From Bacteroidales bacterium (GTDB lineage Bacteria > Bacteroidota > Bacteroidia > Bacteroidales > Muribaculaceae): a stretch of DNA of 64,000 bases. Of this stretch, positions 39,257-48,239 are shown one piece after another; positions within the stretch are counted from its first letter, which is position 1; each line of letters starts with the position of its first letter. A program made the position numbers and the translations under genes. The stretch covers positions 1 through 64,000 of the forward strand of contig CAJTEX010000005.1 of assembly GCA_910575615.1 (NCBI GenBank), given 5' to 3'. The notes under the pieces are model-generated. The model was not told where the DNA came from, did no database searches, and saw only the letters and a program-made list of their open reading frames with translations.

Positions 39257-39680
39257 TCACAGACGCGCGACCGAATCCCTGACAATCCAAGCCACCACCA
39301 TTGCCGGCTGCGACAGCCCCACGGCCACCACAGTCTCGGCCTTGACGACAGGCTCGCAGCTTTCAGCACACAACAACGCGTCACCATGGCTGTCGCAGAA
39401 TGATGCAGCCGCTGCAATGATTGACATAAGACATATATTGCTGTCCGGTAAAATTTTGACATGATAGGAAATGGACTATTTTTATCTCATACAGCATGAA
39501 ACAGACTCGTATAGATGTCTTTTAAGGGCTTTTTGATGCTTAATGCTACCAATTTCACATCGCCTCAAATGACAAGCCCTTTTTCGTAAAACAGGTGTAA
39601 CTTATTATATTTGTAGAGAATATATGATTTTGTCTTTTTTTACCGGACAGCAATATAAGACATATGGAAATTCTAAACAT
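39257..39680 (-). pseudogene. Small exported-protein gene interrupted by the 220-bp element
   Basis: If the element (39436-39655) and one copy of the 9-bp duplication are removed, an ATG at 39678-39680 joins in frame with the region before it and reads through to TGA at 39257-39259: 64 residues. The start (MFRISICLMSIIAAAASFC) has a signal-peptide shape, with three Cys residues shortly after it. A minus-strand terminator lies 44 bases downstream. With the element in place the frame is broken (229 extra bases). An ATG at 39427 could still start a shortened 56-residue product. I do not recognise the family. Confidence 0.55.
39436..39655 (+). mobile_element. 220-bp miniature inverted-repeat transposable element, copy 2
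   Basis: Starts with TATTGCTGTCCGGTAAAA and ends with its exact reverse complement. It is flanked by the perfect 9-bp direct repeat TAAGACATA (39427-39435 and 39656-39664). It differs from copy 1 (18806-19025, opposite orientation) at a single base (39454). A TATATTTG box (39606-39613) with a weak TTCG 19 bases upstream points outward across the right end. It carries no gene, so it must be moved by a transposase encoded elsewhere. It sits in the 5' part of the small gene described at 39257-39680. Confidence 0.94.
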
Positions 39681-39783
39681 CGTCGGTTGAAGCTTTTGAT
39701 TACGATGCAAAGTTCGTGAATCCCCGCCTCTTGTATCTCAACATTTGTTGAAAAAGCTTGTTGACAACGATTTTTAACATTCG

Positions 39784-40347
39784 TCACCCGTTCTTGCGCA
39801 AGCGGCTCAGATGGGTCGGGGTGATATTGAGGTAAGACGCGATGTCTTTGAGCGAAAACAACGAGAAGAGGTCGGGATGGCGGTCGAGCAACTCCTCGTA
39901 ACGCTCGCGCGGCGACTTACGATATAGCGCCATGTAACGGTCATAGACCGTGGAGAACACCCCTTCGGTCGACCGCATCACCACCTCGGCCAGCCGCGGG
40001 TCGGTCTTCATCCGCTCGGCCACCACACGGGTGGCCACACACATTATCTCGCAGTCTGAATCGGCGATTATCGACACCCTCGCCGGCATTCCGTACAGAG
40101 AAAACGGGAAGTCGGTGACAAACTCCCCCGGGAACTCAAATCCCACCACATGCTCGGTGCCATCCTCCGAGTATGTGACATACTTCAATGTCCCCCGCAT
40201 CACGAAGCCTATGTAACGCCCTACCTGGCCGACACTGACAAACTCCTCTCCCCGCTCATAACGGCGCAGCTCCCCCTCGGCGAGACAGAAATCCCGCCAG
40301 AAAGCGATGCCCGGAATATCCATGTAGGTGTTGAAATTTTCGCTCAT
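39784..40347 (-). CDS. Crp/Fnr-family transcriptional regulator
   Basis: 187 residues. The N-terminal cyclic-nucleotide-binding jelly roll is recognisable (RRYERGEEFVSVGQVGRYIGFV by its ends, then GTLKYVTY and EFVTDFPFSLYG), and the C-terminus has a short helix-turn-helix, LKDIASYLNITPTHLSRLRK. The Arg-Ser pair that binds cAMP phosphate in E. coli Crp is absent, so the ligand is probably different or missing; such short Crp proteins are common in Bacteroidales. The 74 bases before the RNA at 40421 hold no clear promoter, so it may be reached by read-through from 40645. Confidence 0.88.
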   Translation of the reverse strand: MSENFNTYMDIPGIAFWRDFCLAEGELRRYERGEEFVSVGQVGRYIGFVMRGTLKYVTYSEDGTEHVVGFEFPGEFVTDFPFSLYGMPARVSIIADSDCEIMCVATRVVAERMKTDPRLAEVVMRSTEGVFSTVYDRYMALYRKSPRERYEELLDRHPDLFSLFSLKDIASYLNITPTHLSRLRKNG

Positions 40348-40420
40348 GGCAAATCAGTCAGCCGCGTCGGCCAGGCGGCGTATTGTGGTGGCGGCCACCG
40401 GCCGTCACCTGTTGAATAAG

Positions 40421-40640
40421 AAAAGCGCAAGCCGACTATGCCACGCCGTAAGTTGACGGTCCTGAGAAAACCTTGAATACAGATGTAACAATAGCAGCCC
40501 GCGCTATACGCGCGAGAATCCACTATGCCGGTCCTTGTATTCGATTTTGAAAGTTTCTCAGGTTTTCAACTCACAAGACAAGCATAACGCTTCCTTTTTA
40601 TCCAAAATGTAGAGGAACGGCCATACACGGCCTCTTCCCG
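40421..40640 (-). ncRNA. ssrS: Rod-shaped RNA, candidate 6S RNA
   Basis: About 220 bases on the minus strand fold into one long interrupted helix. The paired blocks (plus coordinates) are AGTTGA 40451-40456 with TCAACT 40566-40571; 40461-40471 with 40553-40562 (CCTGAGAAAAC/GTTTCTCAGG); GAATACA 40475-40481 with TGTATTC 40536-40542; and an apical 7-bp stem 40498-40504 with 40510-40516. Internal loops separate the blocks. The start has its own hairpin (GGAAGAGGCCG...). A -7 box sits at the right place upstream. Shape and size fit 6S RNA, which mimics an open promoter for RNA polymerase. No credible ORF is present. It could also be a leader of the Crp-family gene. Confidence 0.55.
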
Positions 40641-40644
40641 ACCG

Positions 40645-40652
40645 CAAAGATA
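40645..40652 (-). promoter_or_regulatory. -7 box of the candidate 6S RNA
   Basis: TATCTTTG on the minus strand, with a predicted start near 40640. The -33 element is weak. The remaining bases to 40776 hold nothing else I can name. Confidence 0.6.
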
Positions 40653-40776
40653 CGTAAAATATTTGACAGCCGGGGGATTCGCAGAGAAAAAAACACAACG
40701 TCAAGGCCATCCGTCACAACCGTTGCAATGGTGTGGCGGATGGCCTTTATGGCTTGCTAACCTGCGGCGGGAGGGG

Positions 40777-42837
40777 TCAGCGGTATAAGATGAGGGCCGA
40801 ACACGGCTCGACTGCGGTATTTCCGCCGGGGAGCATCTGCAGGGTGCCGTCGGCGTCACGCAGCCCTGAATGGTCAATCTTTCCGTCGCGGGCTACGACT
40901 GTCCATTTGCCCTTGGGCAGCATGACCTCGGCAGCCTTGTCAGAACCGTTGAAAATCACCTTTATCTCCTTCCATTCGTCGCCGTTGGCGTTGTCGAGTA
41001 ATGAGTAGGAGATGAGGTTGGGGGCTGTCACCTTGTCAAACTTGAGATGACGGGCGATATCCCCGGCGGTGGTCATGCGGAAAGCCGGATGGGCCTTGCG
41101 CAGGGCTATGAGCTCCTTGTAATACTCAAACTGGTCGGCGTTGACGTGCTTGAGGTTCCAGTCGATGGCGTTGATTGAGTCGGGCGACTTGTAGGAGTTG
41201 TGTACACCCTTCTTGTCACGGAACACCTCCTCGCCGGCAAACATGAATGGAGTGCCCTGCGAGGTGAAGACTATCGTCTGCGCCAGACGGGCGGCCCGCT
41301 GACGTTCAGCCTCCGAGGCCTCCGGCATCGACTTGGCCAGCTTGTCGGTTAGGGTCAGGTCGTCGTGGCAGCTCACATAGTTGATAATCTGTGAGGGGCT
41401 TGAGGCATAGGCGAATTTGGAGTTGTTGCCCTTTGAGTAATCGACCTGGGGATGGGCTGTCGAAGCAACGATGCCGATTTTCACGGTCTCCTCGTTTCCA
41501 GGCTTGCCTGTGGCGAATCCACGGTCGGCGGCATTGGAATAATGGCCCTTGACAGCGTCGCGGATGTCATCCGAGAACACAGCTATCCCCTCCATCCTGG
41601 CCACATTCTCCTTGAGGGCGCGGGCCTCCATCGGCAGGGGAGAGTTGCCGGCGGTCCAACCCTCGCCGTACACAAAAATCGAGGGGTTGATTTCCTTGAG
41701 GGCGGCGGCCACGCGGTTCATCGTCTCAGTGTCATGTATGGCCATCAGGTCGAAACGGAAACCGTCGATGTGATACTCCTTTGCCCAGTATTTCACCGAG
41801 TTGACGATAAAATCGCCCATCATCGCGCGCTCGGAGGCGGTCTCGTTGCCGCAACCCGACGCGTCGCTGTATGAGCCATCCTCATTGTGGCGGTAGAAGT
41901 AGCCGGGGGCAGTCAGCGAGAAGTTGGATTTGTCATTGTCGGCGGTATGGTTGTAGACCACATCCATCACCACACCTATACCTGCGTCATGGAGTGCTTT
42001 CACCATCTCTTTCATCTCCCTGACACGGGTGGCGGGATCTGAGGGATTGGTCGAGTATGAGCCTTCCGGAGCGTTGTAATTGTAAGGGTCATAGCCCCAG
42101 TTGTATTGGTTTGCCGGAAGATTGGCCTCATCGACCGAGTTGTAGTCGTAGGAGGGAAGTATGTGGACATGTGTCACCCCGAGTTCCTTCAGATGGTCGA
42201 TGCCGGTCTTGTCTCCGAGAGGCGAGACAGTCCCCGGCTCGGTCATGGCGAGGAACTTCCCTTTGTTTGCGATGCCCGAATTGGGGTGTATCGAGAAATC
42301 ACGGTGATGCATCTCATACACCACCACGTCATTGATGGCTTTCACCTCGGGCCCCTTGTCGTCGGCCCAACCGGCGGGATCGGTCGAGGAGAAGTCGATG
42401 ACAGCCGCGCGATGGCCGTTGACACCGACCGCCTTGGCCCATATGCCGGGGGTCTCGTCGAGCCATTTGCCGTCAACCTTCACCTGGAAGGTGTAGAATT
42501 TGCCGTAGGGAACCGGGGCCATAGAGGCAGTCCAGGTGCCGTCACCGGCCTTCTCCATATCAATCGTCTCAAGAGCCTCACCTCCCCGTCCGCTATTGTA
42601 AAGACGGAGCTTCACAGCCTGGGCGTCGGGAGACCAGAGCCTGAAATCGGCCTTGCCTGAGTTTATCGACAACTCAAGGCCATCACCCTCGTAAACCGGG
42701 TATGAGAGATATTTCGCGTCCACTTTTCCGGCAGCCGCCGCGGCCACCTCATTGCCTGCGCCACGCGCATACTGGGGTGCCAGCACGGCCCCTGCCACAA
42801 GTGAACTCACACATAGGTCAAACATGAAGTTTCTCAT
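40777..42837 (-). CDS. pulA: Type I pullulanase (GH13), exported
   Basis: Cleaves alpha-1,6 branches of pullulan and limit dextrins. 686 residues from ATG 42837; the N-terminus MRNFMFDLCVSSLVAGAVLAP is a signal peptide. A CBM48-like domain (about residues 60-150: FRLWSPDAQAVKLRLYN) precedes the catalytic barrel, which has the type I marker YNWGYDPYNY and the GH13 regions DVVYNHT, DGFRFDLM (nucleophile), VYGEGW (acid/base) and YVSCHDD. The frame extends to 42930 but that portion is not a signal peptide. It complements the cytoplasmic GH13 enzyme at 9868, though the two are far apart. Confidence 0.94.
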   Translation of the reverse strand: MRNFMFDLCVSSLVAGAVLAPQYARGAGNEVAAAAAGKVDAKYLSYPVYEGDGLELSINSGKADFRLWSPDAQAVKLRLYNSGRGGEALETIDMEKAGDGTWTASMAPVPYGKFYTFQVKVDGKWLDETPGIWAKAVGVNGHRAAVIDFSSTDPAGWADDKGPEVKAINDVVVYEMHHRDFSIHPNSGIANKGKFLAMTEPGTVSPLGDKTGIDHLKELGVTHVHILPSYDYNSVDEANLPANQYNWGYDPYNYNAPEGSYSTNPSDPATRVREMKEMVKALHDAGIGVVMDVVYNHTADNDKSNFSLTAPGYFYRHNEDGSYSDASGCGNETASERAMMGDFIVNSVKYWAKEYHIDGFRFDLMAIHDTETMNRVAAALKEINPSIFVYGEGWTAGNSPLPMEARALKENVARMEGIAVFSDDIRDAVKGHYSNAADRGFATGKPGNEETVKIGIVASTAHPQVDYSKGNNSKFAYASSPSQIINYVSCHDDLTLTDKLAKSMPEASEAERQRAARLAQTIVFTSQGTPFMFAGEEVFRDKKGVHNSYKSPDSINAIDWNLKHVNADQFEYYKELIALRKAHPAFRMTTAGDIARHLKFDKVTAPNLISYSLLDNANGDEWKEIKVIFNGSDKAAEVMLPKGKWTVVARDGKIDHSGLRDADGTLQMLPGGNTAVEPCSALILYR

Positions 42838-42992
42838 CTTGCTTTTAAGGTTGTTATTTTGTCTGTGTCGGGAATTGATGATTCGGATATGAATGTAAGA
42901 AATTTCGTGCCAGGCTGAGACGAGGCACAATCTTACTGAAAACGCAACCTTTGACCGTTTTATTGTGTTATATACTTGAAAAACTATTGATT

Positions 42993-43610
42993 ATGAAGAA
43001 ACTTCAGAAATTGACAGGTATCCTCCTGCTGCTCCTGTTGCTGGGGGCATGCTCCCCATTCACATTGGTCAACAGCGAAGTCTACAACAACGCCGACCTC
43101 GCGGAATACAAGACATTCCGCATCGTCACTCCCGACATGGGCAAACTGCCTCCGGGCATGGAGATGGCCACATACTACAACATCGCGGCCGCGATACGCC
43201 AGGAGATGGTGATGCGCGGTTACACCGAGTCGCCAACCTCTCCCCTGCTGATCAACATCGCTGTGACCACCCAGAGGGAAATCGCCACCGAACCGCTCGT
43301 TCAGCCGGGCTACTTCCCGTATTACGGCCCATATTATCCATATTACATGTGGCCGCGATACAATTATGGCCCCTACTGGCCTGCCGGAATCAACCCCAAC
43401 GCCCAGGTCATCACCGGGATATACAAAGAGGGCGTGCTGACGATGGATTTTGTCAACATCGACACCAAGCTGCCTCTCTATTCAGCGTCTGTGGCAACGA
43501 TCATCAACAATGGCGACGGCCAGTACCGCAACCTCAAGAGCATCGCCGAAGCTGTGGAGACATTGTTCTCACGCTTCCCGGTCAAGGTGTTGCCACAATA
43601 CCGCGACTGA
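42993..43610 (+). CDS. DUF4136 lipoprotein
   Basis: 205 residues beginning MKKLQKLTGILLLLLLLGAC, a lipoprotein signal with the acceptor cysteine at 20. The body fits DUF4136: Y.TFRIVTPD near the start, AAAIRQEMVMRGYT, LLINIAVTTQRE, then a Tyr/Pro-rich loop (PYYGPYYPYYMWPRYNYGPYW) and the strand GVLTMDFVNIDTKLPLYSASV. ATG 42993 is chosen because the earlier in-frame start at 42951 would precede the signal by 14 residues. It diverges from pulA and runs tail to tail with mltG, 16 bases apart. The function of the family is unknown. Confidence 0.88.
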   Translation: MKKLQKLTGILLLLLLLGACSPFTLVNSEVYNNADLAEYKTFRIVTPDMGKLPPGMEMATYYNIAAAIRQEMVMRGYTESPTSPLLINIAVTTQREIATEPLVQPGYFPYYGPYYPYYMWPRYNYGPYWPAGINPNAQVITGIYKEGVLTMDFVNIDTKLPLYSASVATIINNGDGQYRNLKSIAEAVETLFSRFPVKVLPQYRD

Positions 43611-43626
43611 CCTGACCACCTTACTG

Positions 43627-44691
43627 TCACAGCTTTATGCCCCTTGCGTCGAGGGCTTTCCTGAACGCGGCGGCATTGTGCTGATGGGTGGAGTAGTCTG
43701 AGGTGAAATCGTGGTAGCCCGAGAAATCAGCGCGGGCACACATATATATGTAACCATGCTCCGGCGCGTCGATGACCGCCTGCAACGTGCGCTTGTCTGG
43801 AATCCGTATCGGGCCCGGCGGTAACCCCTCATAGCGGTAAGTATTGTAGGGGGAATCGATGTCAAGCATCGGTCCTCCTACTCTTTTTATGGAGAAATCC
43901 CCCACGGCGTATTTAACCGTCGGGTCAGCCTGCAGCTTCATCCCCCTCTTGAGCCGGTTGACATAAAGCCTCGCCACCTTTCCCCGCTCGTCGGCCTTGG
44001 CGGTCTCCTCCTCGGCGATGGAGGCAATCACCTCCACCTCGTCGGGAGTAAGGCCGAGCGCGGCGGCTTTTCCGCGGCGCTCTTCGTTCCAGAACGAGTC
44101 ATGGTTTTTCAATATCTTCTGTATGGTCTTGCGCGGATCCGTGGTCCAGTAGACCTCATATGTGTCAGGCATCATGCGCCCGAGCAACACGGCCTCAGAC
44201 ACCCCCTGCGCTTCAGCCTCACGGGCGAATGCCTCCTTGAAATCTTCCTCGCCCCAGTCCATCCGCGAGGCAAGGCGCTCGGCAAGCTGGTCGAGGGTGC
44301 GGATGTTGTTGAATGTGAGCCTGACGGGTGTCTGCCGTCCGCTGTCAAGCATCCTCGCTATGTTTATGGCTTTCTCTCCTGGCTCCACAAGATACGCACC
44401 CCGGCTCTTGGCAGGGTTGCCCCCCCAGTAACCGGCGACTTTACGACCATATTCATCTCCGAGTGCTTCCCTGAGGGAATCGGCCACGGACTCCTTGGTG
44501 GCACCCTGCGGAATCCTTATCCACACAGCCTCGTCGCCATCGTAACGGCTCGCCATAGAGGTGAACTGCCAGACACCCCAGCACATCACCGCAAGGGCTA
44601 TCACTGTCACGGCCACGCGTCCGCGGCGTTTGGCCCGTTTCTTGTCCTTGCCATCCTCCTTGCGTCTGTTGTTGTCTTTGCTCATATCCAT
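43627..44691 (-). CDS. mltG: Endolytic murein transglycosylase MltG
   Basis: Cuts nascent glycan strands at the inner membrane, setting their length. 354 residues with a basic cytoplasmic N-terminus (KDKKRAKRRGR), one membrane helix (VAVTVIALAVMCWGVW) and a periplasmic YceG domain. A LysM-like part is followed by the catalytic motif ASIAEEETAKADE (Glu), LQADPTVKYAVG, and SPYNTYRYEGLPPGPI. Start either at ATG 44691 or 44685 (MSKDNN). It links functionally to the elongasome genes at the left of the window, but is not in their operon. Confidence 0.95.
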   Translation of the reverse strand: MDMSKDNNRRKEDGKDKKRAKRRGRVAVTVIALAVMCWGVWQFTSMASRYDGDEAVWIRIPQGATKESVADSLREALGDEYGRKVAGYWGGNPAKSRGAYLVEPGEKAINIARMLDSGRQTPVRLTFNNIRTLDQLAERLASRMDWGEEDFKEAFAREAEAQGVSEAVLLGRMMPDTYEVYWTTDPRKTIQKILKNHDSFWNEERRGKAAALGLTPDEVEVIASIAEEETAKADERGKVARLYVNRLKRGMKLQADPTVKYAVGDFSIKRVGGPMLDIDSPYNTYRYEGLPPGPIRIPDKRTLQAVIDAPEHGYIYMCARADFSGYHDFTSDYSTHQHNAAAFRKALDARGIKL

Positions 44692-44760
44692 TATTTTTAT
44701 TGCGGGGTCAAAATTAAGAATTTTCCAGATGTGAATGATGCGTTTTCCACGAAAAATCGT

Positions 44761-44768
44761 TAAATTTG
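44761..44768 (+). promoter_or_regulatory. -7 box before the outer-membrane barrel gene
   Basis: TAAATTTG lies 15 bases before the ATG at 44784 and probably drives the whole series to rimO. The -33 region is not clear. Confidence 0.55.
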
Positions 44769-44783
44769 CAAAAAAATTATCCT

Positions 44784-45431
44784 ATGAAAATCAATAAGAT
44801 TCTCTCTGCCCTTTTCGTGGCCGCCATCGTGGCAATGTCGTTCAACGCCAAGGCCGCAGGCCCCCTCAAATTCGGTATCAAGGGCGGTGTGACGGTCAAC
44901 GACCTCAAATTCAACGAAGACATCTTCAAGGCCGACAACCGCTGCGGCTACACCATCGGACTTATGACCAAATTCACAGCCCCGATCATAAACATCGGCT
45001 TCGACGCGTCGGTGATGTTCACCCACCGCGTCACCAAAGTGGACGGATTAACTGTCATAGGTACCGACATGTCCCAGCAGGAGGTTTACGACGGCTCCAT
45101 CAAGAGCGACTACATCGAAATCCCCATCAACTTCCGCTGGGACATAGGGCTGCCTGTCATCGGCAAGTTCGTCAGCCCCTTCCTGACCACCGGCCCTGAC
45201 TTCTCATTCCTCGTGTCAAAGCAGAATGTGAGCAACGCCTGGAACAAACACACCTTCGATTTCGCCTGGAACTTCGGTTTCGGTCTGATGTTTGTCAACA
45301 AGGTGCAGCTCCACGCCTCTTACGGCCTGGGACTCAACAACGCCGCCTCCTCCGACTCCGCCCTCTACGGCAAGAACCTCGGCGACGGCAAGAACCGTTT
45401 CTGGAGCGTCACAGCCGCCTACCTTTTCTAA
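44784..45431 (+). CDS. Outer-membrane beta-barrel protein (PorT-like)
   Basis: 215 residues. Signal peptide MKINKILSALFVAAIVAMSFNAKA, then eight or so amphipathic strands (LKFGIKGGVTVNDL, CGYTIGLMTKFT, DYIEIPINFRWDIG, FVSPFLTTGPDFSFL), ending with the aromatic strand FWSVTAAYLF. This matches the small barrel family annotated as porin-family or PorT-like in Bacteroidetes. ATG 44784 is used because the earlier TTG at 44766 lies inside the promoter box. pyrK follows 10 bases later, which may be just transcriptional economy. No substrate is known. Confidence 0.83.
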   Translation: MKINKILSALFVAAIVAMSFNAKAAGPLKFGIKGGVTVNDLKFNEDIFKADNRCGYTIGLMTKFTAPIINIGFDASVMFTHRVTKVDGLTVIGTDMSQQEVYDGSIKSDYIEIPINFRWDIGLPVIGKFVSPFLTTGPDFSFLVSKQNVSNAWNKHTFDFAWNFGFGLMFVNKVQLHASYGLGLNNAASSDSALYGKNLGDGKNRFWSVTAAYLF

Positions 45432-45441
45432 ACGTCTCCCG

Positions 45442-46221
45442 ATGGGCAAGAAACAGATTTTCAACGCTACGCTCACGGCCATCCGCGCCCTTTCCGAACG
45501 CTACTCGATGCTCACCCTCAGCCTCCCAGCCACAGTCGGCGACATGGAGGTGCTGCCGGGCCAGTTCGTCGAGATCAGGGTCGCCGACTCGCCATCGACC
45601 TACCTGCGACGTCCGATTTCCATATGCGACTACGACGCGGCCTCACGGGTCATGACCCTGCTGATACGCCGTGCCGGCGAAGGCACCGAGCATCTCTGCG
45701 ACCTCCCCGAGGGGAGCGCGCTTGACATCGTCGGCCCCCTCGGCAACGGTTTCTCGATTCCGGCCCCCGGCTCCACGGCTCTGCTGGCAGGGGGAGGCAT
45801 CGGAGTGGCCCCGCTGATGCTCCTTGGAAAGAAGATGAAAGAGCAGGGTGTAACCCCATGTTTCCTCCTCGGGGCGCGGACAGCGTCAGAAATCCTGCTG
45901 GCCAAGGAATTCGCCGCCATAGGCGAGGTGGCCATCTCAACCGATGACGGCACAGCTGGCGAAAAAGGCTACGCCGCCGACAACTCGGTCCTCGGCCGTC
46001 ATTACGACCTTGTATGCACCTGCGGGCCGAAGCCGATGATGGCAGGAATCGCCCACAAGGCCCGCGCCAACGGCTCCCCCTGCGAGGTGTCGCTGGAAAA
46101 CCTGATGGCCTGTGGCCTCGGGGCATGCCTCTGCTGCGTGGAGCCGACTCTCAAAGGCAACCTGCGCGCATGCGTCGAGGGGCCTGTCTTCGACACGGGC
46201 ATGCTCCTCTGGGAGATCTGA
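45442..46221 (+). CDS. pyrK: Dihydroorotate dehydrogenase B, electron-transfer subunit
   Basis: Carries electrons from PyrD to NAD+ through FAD and a 2Fe-2S cluster. 259 residues from ATG 45442 ([11 protein letters not shown]). The FAD-binding motif is [10 protein letters not shown], the NAD-binding glycine motif is [13 protein letters not shown], and the C-terminal iron-sulphur site has the cysteine series [10 protein letters not shown] plus a later RAC. A longer frame from 45292 runs within the barrel gene and is false. Next to pyrD (55 bases), as in class 1B enzymes. Confidence 0.95.
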   Translation: MGKKQIFNATLTAIRALSERYSMLTLSLPATVGDMEVLPGQFVEIRVADSPSTYLRRPISICDYDAASRVMTLLIRRAGEGTEHLCDLPEGSALDIVGPLGNGFSIPAPGSTALLAGGGIGVAPLMLLGKKMKEQGVTPCFLLGARTASEILLAKEFAAIGEVAISTDDGTAGEKGYAADNSVLGRHYDLVCTCGPKPMMAGIAHKARANGSPCEVSLENLMACGLGACLCCVEPTLKGNLRACVEGPVFDTGMLLWEI

Positions 46222-46276
46222 CCTGCATCTCCCCGCGAGCAGCAAACATTCTGTAAACCTCAAGATTTCATTATAC

Positions 46277-47212
46277 ATGGCCAACTGCCAGGCTTCACCT
46301 GCCAACAACGTCAATCTCGCCGTCGAAATCGCCGGACTGAGGATGAAAAACCCGATGCTCACCGCGTCGGGCACTTTCGGTTTCGGCGAGGAGTTCGCCG
46401 ACTTCATCGACCTCGAAAAACTCGGAGGGTTCATCGTCAAGGGAACCACACTCGAGCCTCGCGAGGGCAACCCCTATCCCCGTATGGCAGAGACCCCGTC
46501 AGGTATGCTCAATGCCGTCGGGCTCCAGAACAAAGGGGTAGACCACTTCATTTCTGACATATATCCGCGCCTCAAAGGGCTTGACACAAACGTGCTGGTC
46601 AACGTGTCCGGCGCTAAAATCGAGGACTACGTCGCCGTGGCAGAGAAACTGGCCCAGCTCGACGGCATCCCGGCCATCGAGGTCAACATATCCTGCCCCA
46701 ACGTCAAAAAGGGAGGCATGGCTTTCGGCACCACCACAGACGGGGCCGAGGCTGTCACATCCGCCATCCGCAAGGCGTGGCCGAAGACACTCATCGTGAA
46801 GCTTTCGCCCAATGTCACCTCCATCGCCGACATTGCCAAGGCGGTCGAGGGCGCGGGGGCCGACTCCGTGTCGCTCATCAACACCCTGATGGGAATGGCA
46901 GTCGATGTCGAACGCCGCCGTCCCTGCCTGTCGACCGTGACAGGCGGACTGTCGGGAGCTGCCGTGCGCCCCGTTGCCGTCAGGATGGTATGGCAGGCAT
47001 CCAAGGCCGTGAACATTCCGGTGATAGGGCTTGGAGGCATATCCTCGGGCCGCGACGCGATAGAGTTCATGCTCGCCGGAGCCAGGGCCGTGCAGATAGG
47101 CACCGCCAACTTCATCGACCCGCAGGTGACCGTCAAGGCCATCGACTGGATGGAGGACTGGTGTCGCCGGCATGGCGTCGCCGACATCAACGAGATTGTC
47201 GGGGAAATCTGA
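46277..47212 (+). CDS. pyrD: Dihydroorotate dehydrogenase, class 1B catalytic subunit
   Basis: Oxidises dihydroorotate to orotate with FMN in pyrimidine synthesis. 311 residues from ATG 46277 ([11 protein letters not shown]). The FMN barrel shows [13 protein letters not shown] at the start, [18 protein letters not shown], the active-site Cys in [12 protein letters not shown] (Cys marks class 1, Ser would be class 2), KLSPNV, and the phosphate-binding [19 protein letters not shown]. The partner PyrK precedes it, so NAD+ is the likely acceptor. An upstream in-frame extension overlaps pyrK and is rejected. Confidence 0.96.
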   Translation: MANCQASPANNVNLAVEIAGLRMKNPMLTASGTFGFGEEFADFIDLEKLGGFIVKGTTLEPREGNPYPRMAETPSGMLNAVGLQNKGVDHFISDIYPRLKGLDTNVLVNVSGAKIEDYVAVAEKLAQLDGIPAIEVNISCPNVKKGGMAFGTTTDGAEAVTSAIRKAWPKTLIVKLSPNVTSIADIAKAVEGAGADSVSLINTLMGMAVDVERRRPCLSTVTGGLSGAAVRPVAVRMVWQASKAVNIPVIGLGGISSGRDAIEFMLAGARAVQIGTANFIDPQVTVKAIDWMEDWCRRHGVADINEIVGEI

Positions 47213-47267
47213 CACCGTCACCGACGGCCCACGAAATCAAATCCGAACAAGCACATTACATCTAATA

Positions 47268-48239
47268 ATGGGATTTTTCAACAAATTTTTCTCCAAAGAG
47301 AAGAAAGAGACCCTCGACAAGGGGCTTGACCGCACCAAGCAGGGGCTGTTCTCGAAAATCACACGCGCCATCGCCGGGAAATCGAAAATCGACGAAGACG
47401 TGCTTGACAACCTCGAGGAGGTGTTCATAACCTCCGACGTGGGGGTCGACACCACCCTCAAAATCATCGAACGCATAGAGGCCCGTGTGGCCCGCGACAA
47501 ATATGTCAACTCCTCGGAGCTCAACAAGCTCCTGTGTGAGGAAATCTGCGAACTTCTCGCCGAGAACAACAACGAGTCATCTGAGGAAGACTTCACCGTG
47601 CCCAAAGGCCATCATCCCCATGTGATAATGGTGGTCGGCGTAAACGGCGTAGGCAAGACAACCACAATCGGAAAGCTTGCCGCCCAGTTCAAGGCCGCCG
47701 GCAACAAGGTGATGCTCGGGGCCGCCGACACATTCCGCGCCGCCGCCGTCGAGCAGCTCGACATCTGGGGAGAACGGGCCGGAGTGCCTGTGGTGAAACA
47801 GGGGCTCGGGGCCGACCCGGCAGCCGTGGCGTTCGACACCCTGCAGTCGGCCAAGGCCAACGACGTGGATGTTGTGATCATCGACACCGCCGGCCGTCTC
47901 CACAACAAGAAAGGACTGATGGACGAGCTGTCAAAAATCCGCAACGTGATGCAGAAAGTCGTGCCCGACGCGCCCCACGAGGTGCTGCTGGTGCTTGACG
48001 GCTCGACGGGGCAGAACGCCTTCGAGCAGGCCCGCCAGTTTGTTGCCGCCACAAGCGTCAACGAGCTCGCCATCACCAAGCTCGACGGCACAGCCAAGGG
48101 TGGTGTCGTGATAGGTATCTCCGACCAGTTCAAGATTCCGGTGAAATACATCGGCCTCGGCGAAGGCATCAACGACCTCCAGGTGTTCCACAAGAAAGAA
48201 TTCGTAGAATCGCTCTTCAACGAGGACAACCTCAAATGA
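47268..48239 (+). CDS. ftsY: Signal recognition particle receptor FtsY
   Basis: The SRP receptor GTPase that delivers ribosomes to SecYEG. 323 residues from ATG 47268 (MGFFNKFFSKEKKE). The acidic A domain is very short; the N domain is followed by the G domain with G1 GVNGVGKTTTIGKLA, the insertion-box DTFRAAAVEQL, G3 IIDTAGR and G4 TKLDGTAKGG. Start chosen because the N-terminal amphipathic segment is conserved and the upstream frame overlaps the pyrD end. rimO overlaps its last 4 bases. Confidence 0.96.
   Translation: MGFFNKFFSKEKKETLDKGLDRTKQGLFSKITRAIAGKSKIDEDVLDNLEEVFITSDVGVDTTLKIIERIEARVARDKYVNSSELNKLLCEEICELLAENNNESSEEDFTVPKGHHPHVIMVVGVNGVGKTTTIGKLAAQFKAAGNKVMLGAADTFRAAAVEQLDIWGERAGVPVVKQGLGADPAAVAFDTLQSAKANDVDVVIIDTAGRLHNKKGLMDELSKIRNVMQKVVPDAPHEVLLVLDGSTGQNAFEQARQFVAATSVNELAITKLDGTAKGGVVIGISDQFKIPVKYIGLGEGINDLQVFHKKEFVESLFNEDNLK

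Noticed and set aside
39213-39464. Plus-strand 83-codon open frame between the ATPase gene and the MITE
   Set aside because: Composition is poor and it crosses the MITE end; the minus-strand frame is better supported by the terminator and in-frame rejoining.
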